Shown piece by piece: positions 1-5,465 of a stretch of 5,485 nt of DNA (positions are counted from its first letter, which is position 1; each line of letters starts with the position of its first letter). The DNA comes from an uncultured Alphaproteobacteria bacterium (GTDB lineage Bacteria > Pseudomonadota > Alphaproteobacteria > RUG11792). Below the pieces are notes generated by a model. The model was given only the letters and a program-made list of their open reading frames with translations. It made no database searches and was not told the DNA's origin. The stretch spans positions 1 through 5,485 of the forward strand of contig CAJOOW010000076.1 of NCBI GenBank assembly GCA_905236375.1, given 5' to 3'. The translations under genes were made by a program, and so were the position numbers.

Positions 1-45
1 AAAGAAGTCGGGGAGCAATGTTATGTCATATCTGTCAGAGAATAA
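1..45 (+). CDS. Possible 3' end of an upstream gene (partial)
   Basis: Reading from base 1, fourteen sense codons end at a TAA (43-45) that directly abuts the next gene's ATG at 46. The translated tail is KEVGEQCYVISVRE, which I do not recognise. The stop-against-start junction and the weak ribosome-binding site of the next gene fit a translationally coupled upstream gene. However, the other two + frames are also open over this short stretch, so the frame choice rests only on the tidy junction. Confidence 0.3.
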   Translation, partial: KEVGEQCYVISVRE

Positions 46-663
46 ATGTCGAAAGAACAGATGATTTTTTCTCAACTTATCAATCGAGGAATTTCAGATA
101 GTCTGATATTAAATGCTTTTGAAAAAGTTGATAGAGATGATTTCGTTCCTTTTAAAGACAGGAGATGTTCACATTCAGATATAGAAATATCCATTGGCGA
201 CAATCGAGTTGTTGTTAGGGCCTTTATTTTAGCAAAAATCATAGAAAGAATACTTTTACTGCAACCGGAAAATATCCTAGTTCTTGGAGATGCTACGGGA
301 TACTCTGCCTCTGTTTTTCAACAGATTTTTAAAAATGTGGCACTTGGAACTTTTCAAAATTCTGAGATTGAAAATCTTAGAGAGAAGGTCAAAGATGTAA
401 AAGTAAGCTTGGTAGAAGACTTAAAGCTTAAATTCGATGCCGTCTTTTTAGATGGCGGATTTTTTAAAAAAGAAACGGTGAAGAAAATAAGAAAATTAAT
501 TAATTTTAATGGATGTCTGTTTTATTTTTCTCGCCCTCCAAGTTTTGAGTTTTCAAAGAAGCAATTTGATTTTTTTGAAGTTTCTGTTTTAATGGACAGA
601 GAATCAAAGACAGAATTGATCTTTAAAATGCCACTGTATTTTCCCTGCGAGACTTTTGGCTAG
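46..663 (+). CDS. Protein-L-isoaspartate O-methyltransferase-like protein, degenerate SAM motif
   Basis: At 205 residues this is close to the usual family length of about 210. The N-terminal third follows the alphaproteobacterial Pcm-like pattern: SQL...ISDSLILNAFEKVDRDDFVP at about residues 9-35, then a basic RR pair and a helix at 58-73. Next comes the strand-loop equivalent to SAM motif I (about 77-88), and FDAVFLDGG at 130-138 corresponds to the later PYDAI(L/V)..GA segment. True enzymes repair isoaspartyl residues in the cytosol by SAM-dependent methylation. Here motif I reads ILVLGDATGYSA instead of the usual VLDVGxGTGYSA, so the acidic residue after the first strand and part of the glycine-rich loop are lost. 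Activity is therefore doubtful. In many alphaproteobacteria this Pcm-like gene sits before tolC; no tolC follows here. The ATG at 46 is the first in frame and is preceded only by a weak AGAG. The fold assignment is fairly firm, the function is not. Confidence 0.72.
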   Translation: MSKEQMIFSQLINRGISDSLILNAFEKVDRDDFVPFKDRRCSHSDIEISIGDNRVVVRAFILAKIIERILLLQPENILVLGDATGYSASVFQQIFKNVALGTFQNSEIENLREKVKDVKVSLVEDLKLKFDAVFLDGGFFKKETVKKIRKLINFNGCLFYFSRPPSFEFSKKQFDFFEVSVLMDRESKTELIFKMPLYFPCETFG

Positions 664-690
664 CTAGAAAATTCATAGCCAACTGTTTTT
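656..690 (+). terminator. Probable intrinsic terminator overlapping the stop codon
   Basis: TTGGCTA (656-662) is perfectly complementary to TAGCCAA (676-682) across a 13-base loop, and TTTTT follows at 686-690. The stem includes the first two bases of the TAG stop of the methyltransferase-like gene. Seven pairs with three G-C make a modest hairpin, but its position at the gene end and the T-tract fit a Rho-independent terminator. Confidence 0.5.
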
Positions 691-734
691 ATGTTAAATC
701 ACAATCTCTTTTCATGTCAAATTTTAAATAGTCC

Positions 735-760
735 CATAAAGAAAATTTTATGTATTTTTT
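735..760 (+). terminator. Weak AT hairpin followed by T6
   Basis: CATAAA (735-740) pairs with TTTATG (747-752) around a six-base loop, and six T follow at 755-760. The stem has only one G-C pair. In such AT-rich intergenic DNA it may be chance; at best it is a back-up terminator upstream of the tRNA promoter. Confidence 0.2.
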
Positions 761-802
761 CGCTTTAGATAGTGTTAATTCAGAGACTTTTATAGTTTTT
801 CC

Positions 803-831
803 TTGCATGTTGTGCGGATTTCTAGGATAAT
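803..831 (+). promoter_or_regulatory. Sigma70-type promoter for the tRNA pair
   Basis: A -35 element TTGCAT (803-808) and a -10 element GATAAT (826-831, five of six consensus bases) are separated by exactly 17 bases. Transcription would start near 838, leaving a leader of about eight bases before tRNA-Glu at 846. Spacing, match and location in front of a tRNA operon make this the best promoter in the window. Confidence 0.65.
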
Positions 832-845
832 ATCAGACGGAAAGG

Positions 846-921
846 GTCTCCTTCGTCTAGTGGCCTAGGACACCGCCCTCTCACGGCGGCAACACGGGTT
901 CAAATCCCGTAGGAGACGCCA
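846..921 (+). tRNA. tRNA-Glu (anticodon CTC)
   Basis: The 76-base gene folds into a full cloverleaf. The acceptor GTCTCCT pairs with AGGAGAC over seven bases. The anticodon stem CCGCC/GGCGG (873-877/885-889) encloses the loop CTCTCAC with anticodon CTC at 880-882, and the T-arm is ACGGG-TTCAAAT-CCCGT. The discriminator is G and the CCA end is encoded (919-921). The anticodon reads GAG only by standard pairing, so a TTC isoacceptor must exist elsewhere for GAA. It is the first gene of a two-tRNA unit. Confidence 0.96.
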
Positions 922-930
922 TAATCTAAT

Positions 931-1006
931 GGGCGCCTAGCTCAGTTGGTAGAGCAACTGACTCTTAATCAGTGGGTCATAGGTTCGAATCCTATGGCGC
1001 CCACCA
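931..1006 (+). tRNA. tRNA-Lys (anticodon CTT)
   Basis: The 76-base cloverleaf has the acceptor GGGCGCC paired with GGCGCCC, and the anticodon stem ACTGA/TCAGT around the loop CTCTTAA with anticodon CTT at 964-966. The T-arm is ATAGG-TTCGAAT-CCTAT, the discriminator is A and the CCA is encoded (1004-1006). It lies nine bases after tRNA-Glu, so the two are almost certainly cotranscribed. By standard pairing it decodes AAG only. No convincing terminator follows, so transcription may run on toward lptD. Confidence 0.96.
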
Positions 1007-1052
1007 CTTGAATTTATAAAATAATTTAATCATTCAAACGCCATAAGAGGGT

Positions 1053-1081
1053 TTTACATTTTTATCAAAATCTTTTAAACT
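1053..1081 (+). promoter_or_regulatory. Possible promoter for lptD
   Basis: TTTACA (1053-1058, five of six bases of the -35 consensus) and TAAACT (1076-1081, four of six of the -10 consensus) are 17 bases apart. A transcript would begin near 1088, almost on top of the TTG at 1090, which would make that start leaderless. If the promoter is real it favours the TTG at 1114 as initiator. AT-rich sequence yields such matches by chance. Confidence 0.25.
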
Positions 1082-1089
1082 GAAGAATA

Positions 1090-3318
1090 TTGGCTGATTG
1101 TAATCCTTTCCAATTGAAAAGATTTTTTTTCAAAATTTTTGTGCTTTTGTTTCTCTCGTCGTTTTTAAGGGCAGAGATAACGATGGATGCAACTAGTGTT
1201 TCATATGATTCAAAAAACAAGATTATCACTGCAGCTGGGGATGTTCATGTTGTTCAAACTCTTAAAAAGGGAAAGACTAGAGAACTGTGGAGTGAAAAGA
1301 TTGAATATAACAAGGAAACTGGCAAGATAAAACTTATTGGTGAATCAATAATGAAAGAGCCAAATGGTGATATTTTTTCTGACAAAAACATCTTTCTTCA
1401 AAAGGATTTCAAAGAGGCAATAGCTGAGGCGATGGTTGTTGTTTTGAACGATTCGTCAAAAATCAAAGCGAGAAAGGGAAATAAATCTGATAATCTTTAC
1501 ACATTTGAAAATGTTTCTTATTCGCCTTGTAAAGAGAGCGGTTGTAAATTACCTCTTTGGGATCTCGTTGCCGATAAAGCTATCTATGATAAAAAGAAAA
1601 AAAAGATTATTTATAAAAATGTTAGGCTTCGAATTAAAGGTGCTCCTATTTTATTCAGTCCATATTTCGAACATTCTTCTTTTGATGTAAAAAGAAAAAC
1701 TGGGTTTTTAATGCCTATTATGAGAAACGTAAGTGATACTGGTTTTCTGCTTGGGATTCCATTTTATACGGCAATCTCTCCTGATAAATCTTTGAAATTG
1801 ACTCCATTTTTAAATTCCAAGGGGCGAGCGTTAGGTTCAATGGAATATAAACAACTTTTTCGCAATGCTGATTTTAGTTTTTCATCAAGCTATCTTTCAA
1901 AAGGCAAGAAAGTCAAAGATCCAGCAGCTGACGCTACAGAAAAACAGATAAAATCGATTGAGGCTAAAAAGAGAGCGGAGGGAAAAAGATGGCATATAGA
2001 CGCAACTTTAAAGTCGCACGATTTGGATAACAAGCGTATTTCTATGAGGTATAACAGATCGAGTGATATGACCTATAGATCGAAATATCCCGTTGTTCAT
2101 GATCATGGGGCATATATTTCAAAAAAGTTTAATGATTCCAATGTCATCATGGATTTTTACAATAAAGATTATTTCCTAACAGCTGAGACTCACATGTATC
2201 AAACCGATGATAAAAAAACAGCGCCAAGTGTTTTTCCTCATATTAATTTTAACACGAGAAAAGAAGCACTTTTCGGGGAAATAGCTTTTGATAGCGATAC
2301 TTTATATCTGACTCGCGATGAAAAAAAATCTGAGATGTTTGCTGAAAAATTTTTTAGATCGTCAAATAAGGTGTCTTGGCAGAAAGACTTTAATCTTGCT
2401 CCATTTTTAATTAATGTTAATTCAGGATTTAGAGCTGATATTTTTAATACTAGCAAATCAGAAGGAGCAGAAGAAACAGATCAAAAAGTTTTCCCGATTT
2501 TTGAAAATCAGATGGGATTTTCAATGCCATTTGAGAGTAGGGTAGGGGAGCAAAAATCTATTTGGGGGCCTAAGATGATTTTTACTAGTGTTCAAACAAC
2601 GACCCGAAGAGTGAAAATCAAGCAGCGAGAAGATTCTATTTTTGATAATTTTAGTGATTTAAATTTACACGCAATCAATCGATTTGGCGGCTATGACCTG
2701 ATAGAGAGAGGGGAAAGAGTTTCTTTTGGAATTGAAAATTCAATGTTTAATTCCAAAAGACGTTGGCTGAATTTTTTTATTGGGAAATCAAATTCGATTT
2801 CAGAAGATGAAGACAGCCAGTTTAAAGGAAGAAGTGCAACAGTTGGCAGAATTGTCTTAAAACCGCTTGATAATCTTTCTCTTAGAACTAGATTTGTTGG
2901 AATTCCTATATCAGAAAAGGTTCAACAATTTGAGTCAGGAATTAATGGAGAATACAAACGTTTCTTTGCAGGTACTGGATATCTTTATGATAAGAGAATA
3001 AAGTTGGTTCATGAAAAAGGGATTGCTCAGTTAAAGCTGAATTGTGGATATAAAATTAATGATTTTTGGAAGGTGTCATTTTCTAAAATTTTAAATCTTA
3101 AAGGAGGAGGAAAGAGGAATTTAGCTCGTTCGTTCTTTGCTTCATATACGGATGAATGTTTTAGTATGGATTTTGGAATTTATAGAACCAATTTTAGAGA
3201 TAAGGATATAAAACCGAGAACCGGAATAATTTTGGCGATATCCTTTAAAAACCTTGGAGATTTCATAAAATCTGGGAAAAATCGAAAATATGATGATGCG
3301 TTCGGCATGATTGAGTGA
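1090..3318 (+). CDS. lptD: LPS-assembly protein LptD, outer-membrane translocon
   Basis: LptD is the outer-membrane beta-barrel that, with lipoprotein LptE, inserts lipopolysaccharide delivered by the Lpt bridge into the outer leaflet. The 742 residues begin with a signal peptide (K10/R11/K15, hydrophobic 16-26, likely cleavage after A28). An LptA/OstA-like jellyroll follows (about 29-205), starting ITMDATSVSYD and containing YSPC..., PLW (155-157), GAPILFSPYF (184-193) and KRKTGFLMP (201-209), all LptD hallmarks. The remainder is the barrel, ending with YTDEC, IKPRTG and KNLG as in alphaproteobacterial members. Mature cysteines are C147, C152, C652 and C690; C147/C152 and C690 sit where the family forms interdomain disulfides, but there is one C-terminal cysteine rather than the E. 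coli CC pair. The start is TTG with a weak GAAG before it. The TTG at 1114 would give a more compact signal peptide (MKRFFFKIF...). The usual surA/pdxA/rsmA neighbours are absent. Confidence 0.93.
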   Translation: MADCNPFQLKRFFFKIFVLLFLSSFLRAEITMDATSVSYDSKNKIITAAGDVHVVQTLKKGKTRELWSEKIEYNKETGKIKLIGESIMKEPNGDIFSDKNIFLQKDFKEAIAEAMVVVLNDSSKIKARKGNKSDNLYTFENVSYSPCKESGCKLPLWDLVADKAIYDKKKKKIIYKNVRLRIKGAPILFSPYFEHSSFDVKRKTGFLMPIMRNVSDTGFLLGIPFYTAISPDKSLKLTPFLNSKGRALGSMEYKQLFRNADFSFSSSYLSKGKKVKDPAADATEKQIKSIEAKKRAEGKRWHIDATLKSHDLDNKRISMRYNRSSDMTYRSKYPVVHDHGAYISKKFNDSNVIMDFYNKDYFLTAETHMYQTDDKKTAPSVFPHINFNTRKEALFGEIAFDSDTLYLTRDEKKSEMFAEKFFRSSNKVSWQKDFNLAPFLINVNSGFRADIFNTSKSEGAEETDQKVFPIFENQMGFSMPFESRVGEQKSIWGPKMIFTSVQTTTRRVKIKQREDSIFDNFSDLNLHAINRFGGYDLIERGERVSFGIENSMFNSKRRWLNFFIGKSNSISEDEDSQFKGRSATVGRIVLKPLDNLSLRTRFVGIPISEKVQQFESGINGEYKRFFAGTGYLYDKRIKLVHEKGIAQLKLNCGYKINDFWKVSFSKILNLKGGGKRNLARSFFASYTDECFSMDFGIYRTNFRDKDIKPRTGIILAISFKNLGDFIKSGKNRKYDDAFGMIE

Positions 3319-3339
3319 GATTTTGGAATATGATAACAT
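3311..3339 (+). promoter_or_regulatory. Probable extended -10 promoter of the HD-Fis-mreC operon
   Basis: TTGAGT (3311-3316, overlapping the last codons of lptD) and TAACAT (3334-3339) are 17 bases apart. The -10 element is preceded by TG at 3331-3332, giving the extended arrangement TGnTAACAT. Start of transcription would be near 3346, leaving a leader of about 33 bases before the ATG at 3379. Each hexamer matches consensus at four of six bases. Confidence 0.4.
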
Positions 3340-3351
3340 CAAATATATTCT

Positions 3352-3364
3352 GTAATTAAATTAC
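3352..3364. promoter_or_regulatory. 13-bp palindrome, possible operator
   Basis: GTAATT-A-AATTAC is a perfect inverted repeat about 12 bases downstream of the proposed -10 element and just before the ribosome-binding site AAGGGG (3369-3374) of the HD gene. The location suits a repressor site. Its AT-rich composition means a chance palindrome cannot be excluded. Confidence 0.3.
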
Positions 3365-3378
3365 CAAAAAGGGGACAT

Positions 3379-4470
3379 ATGAAATTAACAAAAAAATCAA
3401 GAGTTTTGGCTGTTTTTGCCATAACTTGCTTGTGTATTGCAATTTTTGGAGTTCGTTATCATTTTCAAGCGCCTTCTTTGGAAGAAACTATTTGGGGAGA
3501 AAAGATTGATTGTAGAGATTTTGAGCCTATTGTTAATTCGTATGTTATGAAAAGATTGAAACAGGTTGATCAATCAGGGCCTGCTCGATATCTTGGGCCA
3601 ACTTTGCCTGCTTTTTCGAGATATGAGCATTCTCTTGGTGTTTTTGCAATTCTGAAGAAGGCTGGATCATCAAAAAAAGAATTAGCGGCAGGTCTTCTTC
3701 ATGATGCCTCTCATACCGTGTTTTCGCATGTTGGAGATTATATTTGGGCGAAGAACATTAATGATTATTCCCAAGAAAGCTTTCAGGATAGGATTCATTT
3801 GAGTTATCTCCATCAAAATAAAATTGATTCGGCTTTAAAACAGATGGGAATGTCTCTTGGAGATATCGATATTGATAAAAATGATTATAAGGCTCTGGAG
3901 CAAAAACTTCCGGATATGTGCGCTGATCGCATACAGTACAATATTCATACGGGGGTTATTCTTGGCCGAATAAGCAAGAAAGATGCGAAACAAATAATGG
4001 ATGATTTGAAATTTGATGAAGAAAAATGGTTCTTTTCAGATCCCAAAATTGCTGCGAAATTTGCCAATTTATCTTTAGACTTTACTCAAAATTTCTGGGG
4101 GGCAAAATGGAATGTTTCAATGAATATTCACTTTGCACAAGCTTTAAAAAGGGCTTTAGCGCTTAATATAATAACGACGAAGGATCTTTTTTCAACGGAC
4201 AGAATTGTTATGAACAAACTTATTAAAAATCAGGATCATTTGATTCAACTAAATCTCCAGCAATGTAAAAACCCAACCGAGAAAATTTCTGGCCAAAAAT
4301 ATAGGAGTGAAATTTTCCATCCGAAGTTTAGGGGGATTGATCCGCTAATAAAAACGGAAAATGGAGGATTTAAAAGGCTTTCTGATTTTGATTCTGATTT
4401 CAAAAATAAATATGAATCTGTGAAAAAATGGTGTGAAGTTGGTTTCGAAATGGATATACTGATTGCATGA
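3379..4470 (+). CDS. Membrane-anchored HD-domain phosphohydrolase, SAMHD1/COG1078-like
   Basis: The 363-residue protein has a basic N-terminus (KLTKKSR) and one hydrophobic segment (about 9-25), then an HD domain. The domain resembles SAMHD1 and COG1078 dNTP hydrolases: RLKQVDQSG (59-67), RYEHSLGV (81-88), LLHDASHTVFSH (106-117) and ADRIQY (182-187). The expected metal ligands H84, H108, D109 and D183 are all present, so a phosphohydrolase is likely; substrate is not determinable. H112 and H117 match the family's HDxxHxxFSH histidines. The segment equivalent to the SAMHD1 HE motif reads SQES (131-134), so that histidine appears lost. No lipobox is seen, and P32 after A31 argues against cleavage there, so a single-pass anchor with an extracytoplasmic domain is my preferred topology. 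The start is well supported: ATG with AAGGGG four bases upstream. It heads a likely operon, with the next gene 24 bases downstream. The C-terminal 130 residues are unassigned. Confidence 0.8.
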   Translation: MKLTKKSRVLAVFAITCLCIAIFGVRYHFQAPSLEETIWGEKIDCRDFEPIVNSYVMKRLKQVDQSGPARYLGPTLPAFSRYEHSLGVFAILKKAGSSKKELAAGLLHDASHTVFSHVGDYIWAKNINDYSQESFQDRIHLSYLHQNKIDSALKQMGMSLGDIDIDKNDYKALEQKLPDMCADRIQYNIHTGVILGRISKKDAKQIMDDLKFDEEKWFFSDPKIAAKFANLSLDFTQNFWGAKWNVSMNIHFAQALKRALALNIITTKDLFSTDRIVMNKLIKNQDHLIQLNLQQCKNPTEKISGQKYRSEIFHPKFRGIDPLIKTENGGFKRLSDFDSDFKNKYESVKKWCEVGFEMDILIA

Positions 4471-4494
4471 TTTCTGTTTCTGGGGTGTTTTAGA

Positions 4495-4737
4495 GTGAAG
4501 TCTAAAAATATTTCTGCTGCGATTGAATCGCTTCTTGATAATTTCTTTTTGGTTCAGAAGGATATCAACAATGTTTCTGACCTTTATTACACAGTTATTA
4601 AGGAAGCGGAAAGTGCTGTTATTCGAAAAATTATGACTTTGACTTATCGTAATAAGAAACAGACAGCGAAAATATTGGGAATTAGCAGGAATACTCTAGA
4701 TTCAAAAATTAAAAACCTTAATTTGGAGTTTAGTTAA
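4495..4737 (+). CDS. Fis-like nucleoid/HTH protein without N-terminal arm
   Basis: The 80 residues align by eye with almost the whole helical core of E. coli Fis (98 residues). AAIESLLDNFF (8-18) matches the first helix, and DLYYTVIKEAE (29-39) matches Fis DLYELVLAEVE. NKKQTAKILGISRNTLDSKIKNL (53-75) matches the helix-turn-helix [23 protein letters not shown]. Fis is a dimeric DNA-bending regulator of rRNA promoters, recombination and supercoiling. Helix B, the dimer interface, is retained. Missing is the roughly 25-residue N-terminal beta-hairpin arm that contacts DNA invertases. In the recognition helix R85 and T87 of Fis are kept (R65, T67), while R89 and K90 become D69 and S70, so DNA contacts probably differ. 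It starts at GTG with GGGGTG (4482-4487) seven bases upstream and ends overlapping mreC at TAATG, implying coupled translation. It could instead be a stand-alone NtrC-type HTH_8 domain, but the helix-A match favours Fis. Confidence 0.78.
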   Translation: MKSKNISAAIESLLDNFFLVQKDINNVSDLYYTVIKEAESAVIRKIMTLTYRNKKQTAKILGISRNTLDSKIKNLNLEFS

Positions 4738-5465
4738 TGGGGAAAAATAAGGCAGATTCGTTTCTCGTCCTGCTTGGAAAGTTTACCTCAAGGCGCGGAT
4801 TTTCTTTTAATGATAAGAAAAAATTTGCAGCTGCGTTCTCCCTGCTCTTGAGTGTCCTTCACTTCGCAAATGAGCCACACGTTATTTCAGTCGATATGTT
4901 TCTTGATCATTTTGCATTGCCTCTCAGGATCTCTTTCCACAGACTCATTGAAATTCCTAAGATTCTATCCCATTATATCGATCTTTATCGGGAGAATGAG
5001 GCCCTTCGGCGAGAAATCGAGTCCCTTAAAGTTAAATCTATTATTTCTTCAAGTCTAGAAAAGGAAAATGAAGAGCTTCGGAAAGCAGTCAATTTTAAAT
5101 ACAAGTCTAAAATGTTTGAGAATTGCGAAAAAGTTTTGGGTGTCGAGCATTCTGCCTTTGATTCATTTATTTTGATCTCTCGGACTCATGAGGCTACTCA
5201 AGAATGCGCATCTGTCTATTCAACCGAAGGTTTGCTTGGGATCGTTTATGAAGTTTTCGATGATTACGCTAAAGTGTTGCCAATTAGTAGTAGACGGGTT
5301 TTAATGCAGCGCGGTTCATCTGATGGGTGTTGGTCGTTCAATCGCTGGAGTTCGAATGAATCTATTTTCCAGGATAGACCCGTGCCCGTTGAGAACTTTT
5401 ACGGCTCTTGCTCATTTGCGCGCTCGTATGCATCTCTTCGTTTTGTTTTTGTTTCGGATTATTGA
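4737..5465 (+). CDS. mreC: Rod shape-determining protein MreC, shortened C-terminal domain
   Basis: MreC is the bitopic inner-membrane scaffold that links MreB filaments to PBP2/RodA during side-wall peptidoglycan synthesis. This 242-residue protein has a short cytoplasmic basic N-terminus, a membrane segment (about 30-44), a periplasmic coiled coil (about 78-118, including RENEALRREIESL and EKENEELRKA), then the first beta-domain. That domain includes the EGLLGIVYEVFDDYAKVLPISSRRVLMQ region (164-191), a diagnostic MreC pattern. From about residue 192 the match stops: the usual GD.vvTSG..g.fP.g segment is absent. The final residues ASLRFVFVSDY still resemble MreC C-termini, suggesting an internal loss of roughly 40 residues or compensating frameshifts. 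It starts at ATG within TAATG, with GGAG (4725-4728) eight bases upstream. G/C-ending codons (for example GAG for Glu) are commoner than in the neighbouring genes. MreC identity is confident up to residue 191. Confidence 0.85.
   Translation: MGKNKADSFLVLLGKFTSRRGFSFNDKKKFAAAFSLLLSVLHFANEPHVISVDMFLDHFALPLRISFHRLIEIPKILSHYIDLYRENEALRREIESLKVKSIISSSLEKENEELRKAVNFKYKSKMFENCEKVLGVEHSAFDSFILISRTHEATQECASVYSTEGLLGIVYEVFDDYAKVLPISSRRVLMQRGSSDGCWSFNRWSSNESIFQDRPVPVENFYGSCSFARSYASLRFVFVSDY

Noticed and set aside
846..1006. tRNA genes as an integration site for a mobile element
   Set aside because: No integrase gene, no duplicated tRNA 3' end and no phage-like gene is visible; lptD, a core gene, follows directly.
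1008..1037. TTGAAT...ATTCAA inverted repeat after tRNA-Lys as a terminator
   Set aside because: Six weak pairs around an 18-base loop with no T-tract behind it.
1505..1690. 61-codon + strand open frame inside lptD
   Set aside because: It lies wholly within the well-supported LptD jellyroll in another frame, with no ribosome-binding site and no recognisable motif.
2238..2456. 72-codon minus-strand open frame inside lptD
   Set aside because: Antisense shadow of the LptD barrel region; AT-rich coding sequence commonly gives such frames.
3142..3342. 66-codon minus-strand open frame over the lptD end
   Set aside because: It overlaps the conserved LptD C-terminus and the proposed promoter, and its translation resembles no protein I recognise.
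3440..3460. Lipoprotein signal (lipobox) around C17/C19 of the HD protein
   Set aside because: The residues before either cysteine (AIT-C, TCL-C) do not fit the [LVI][ASTVI][GAS]C pattern.
4852..5058. 68-codon + strand open frame inside mreC
   Set aside because: It overlaps the MreC membrane segment and coiled coil, whose frame is clearly the coding one.
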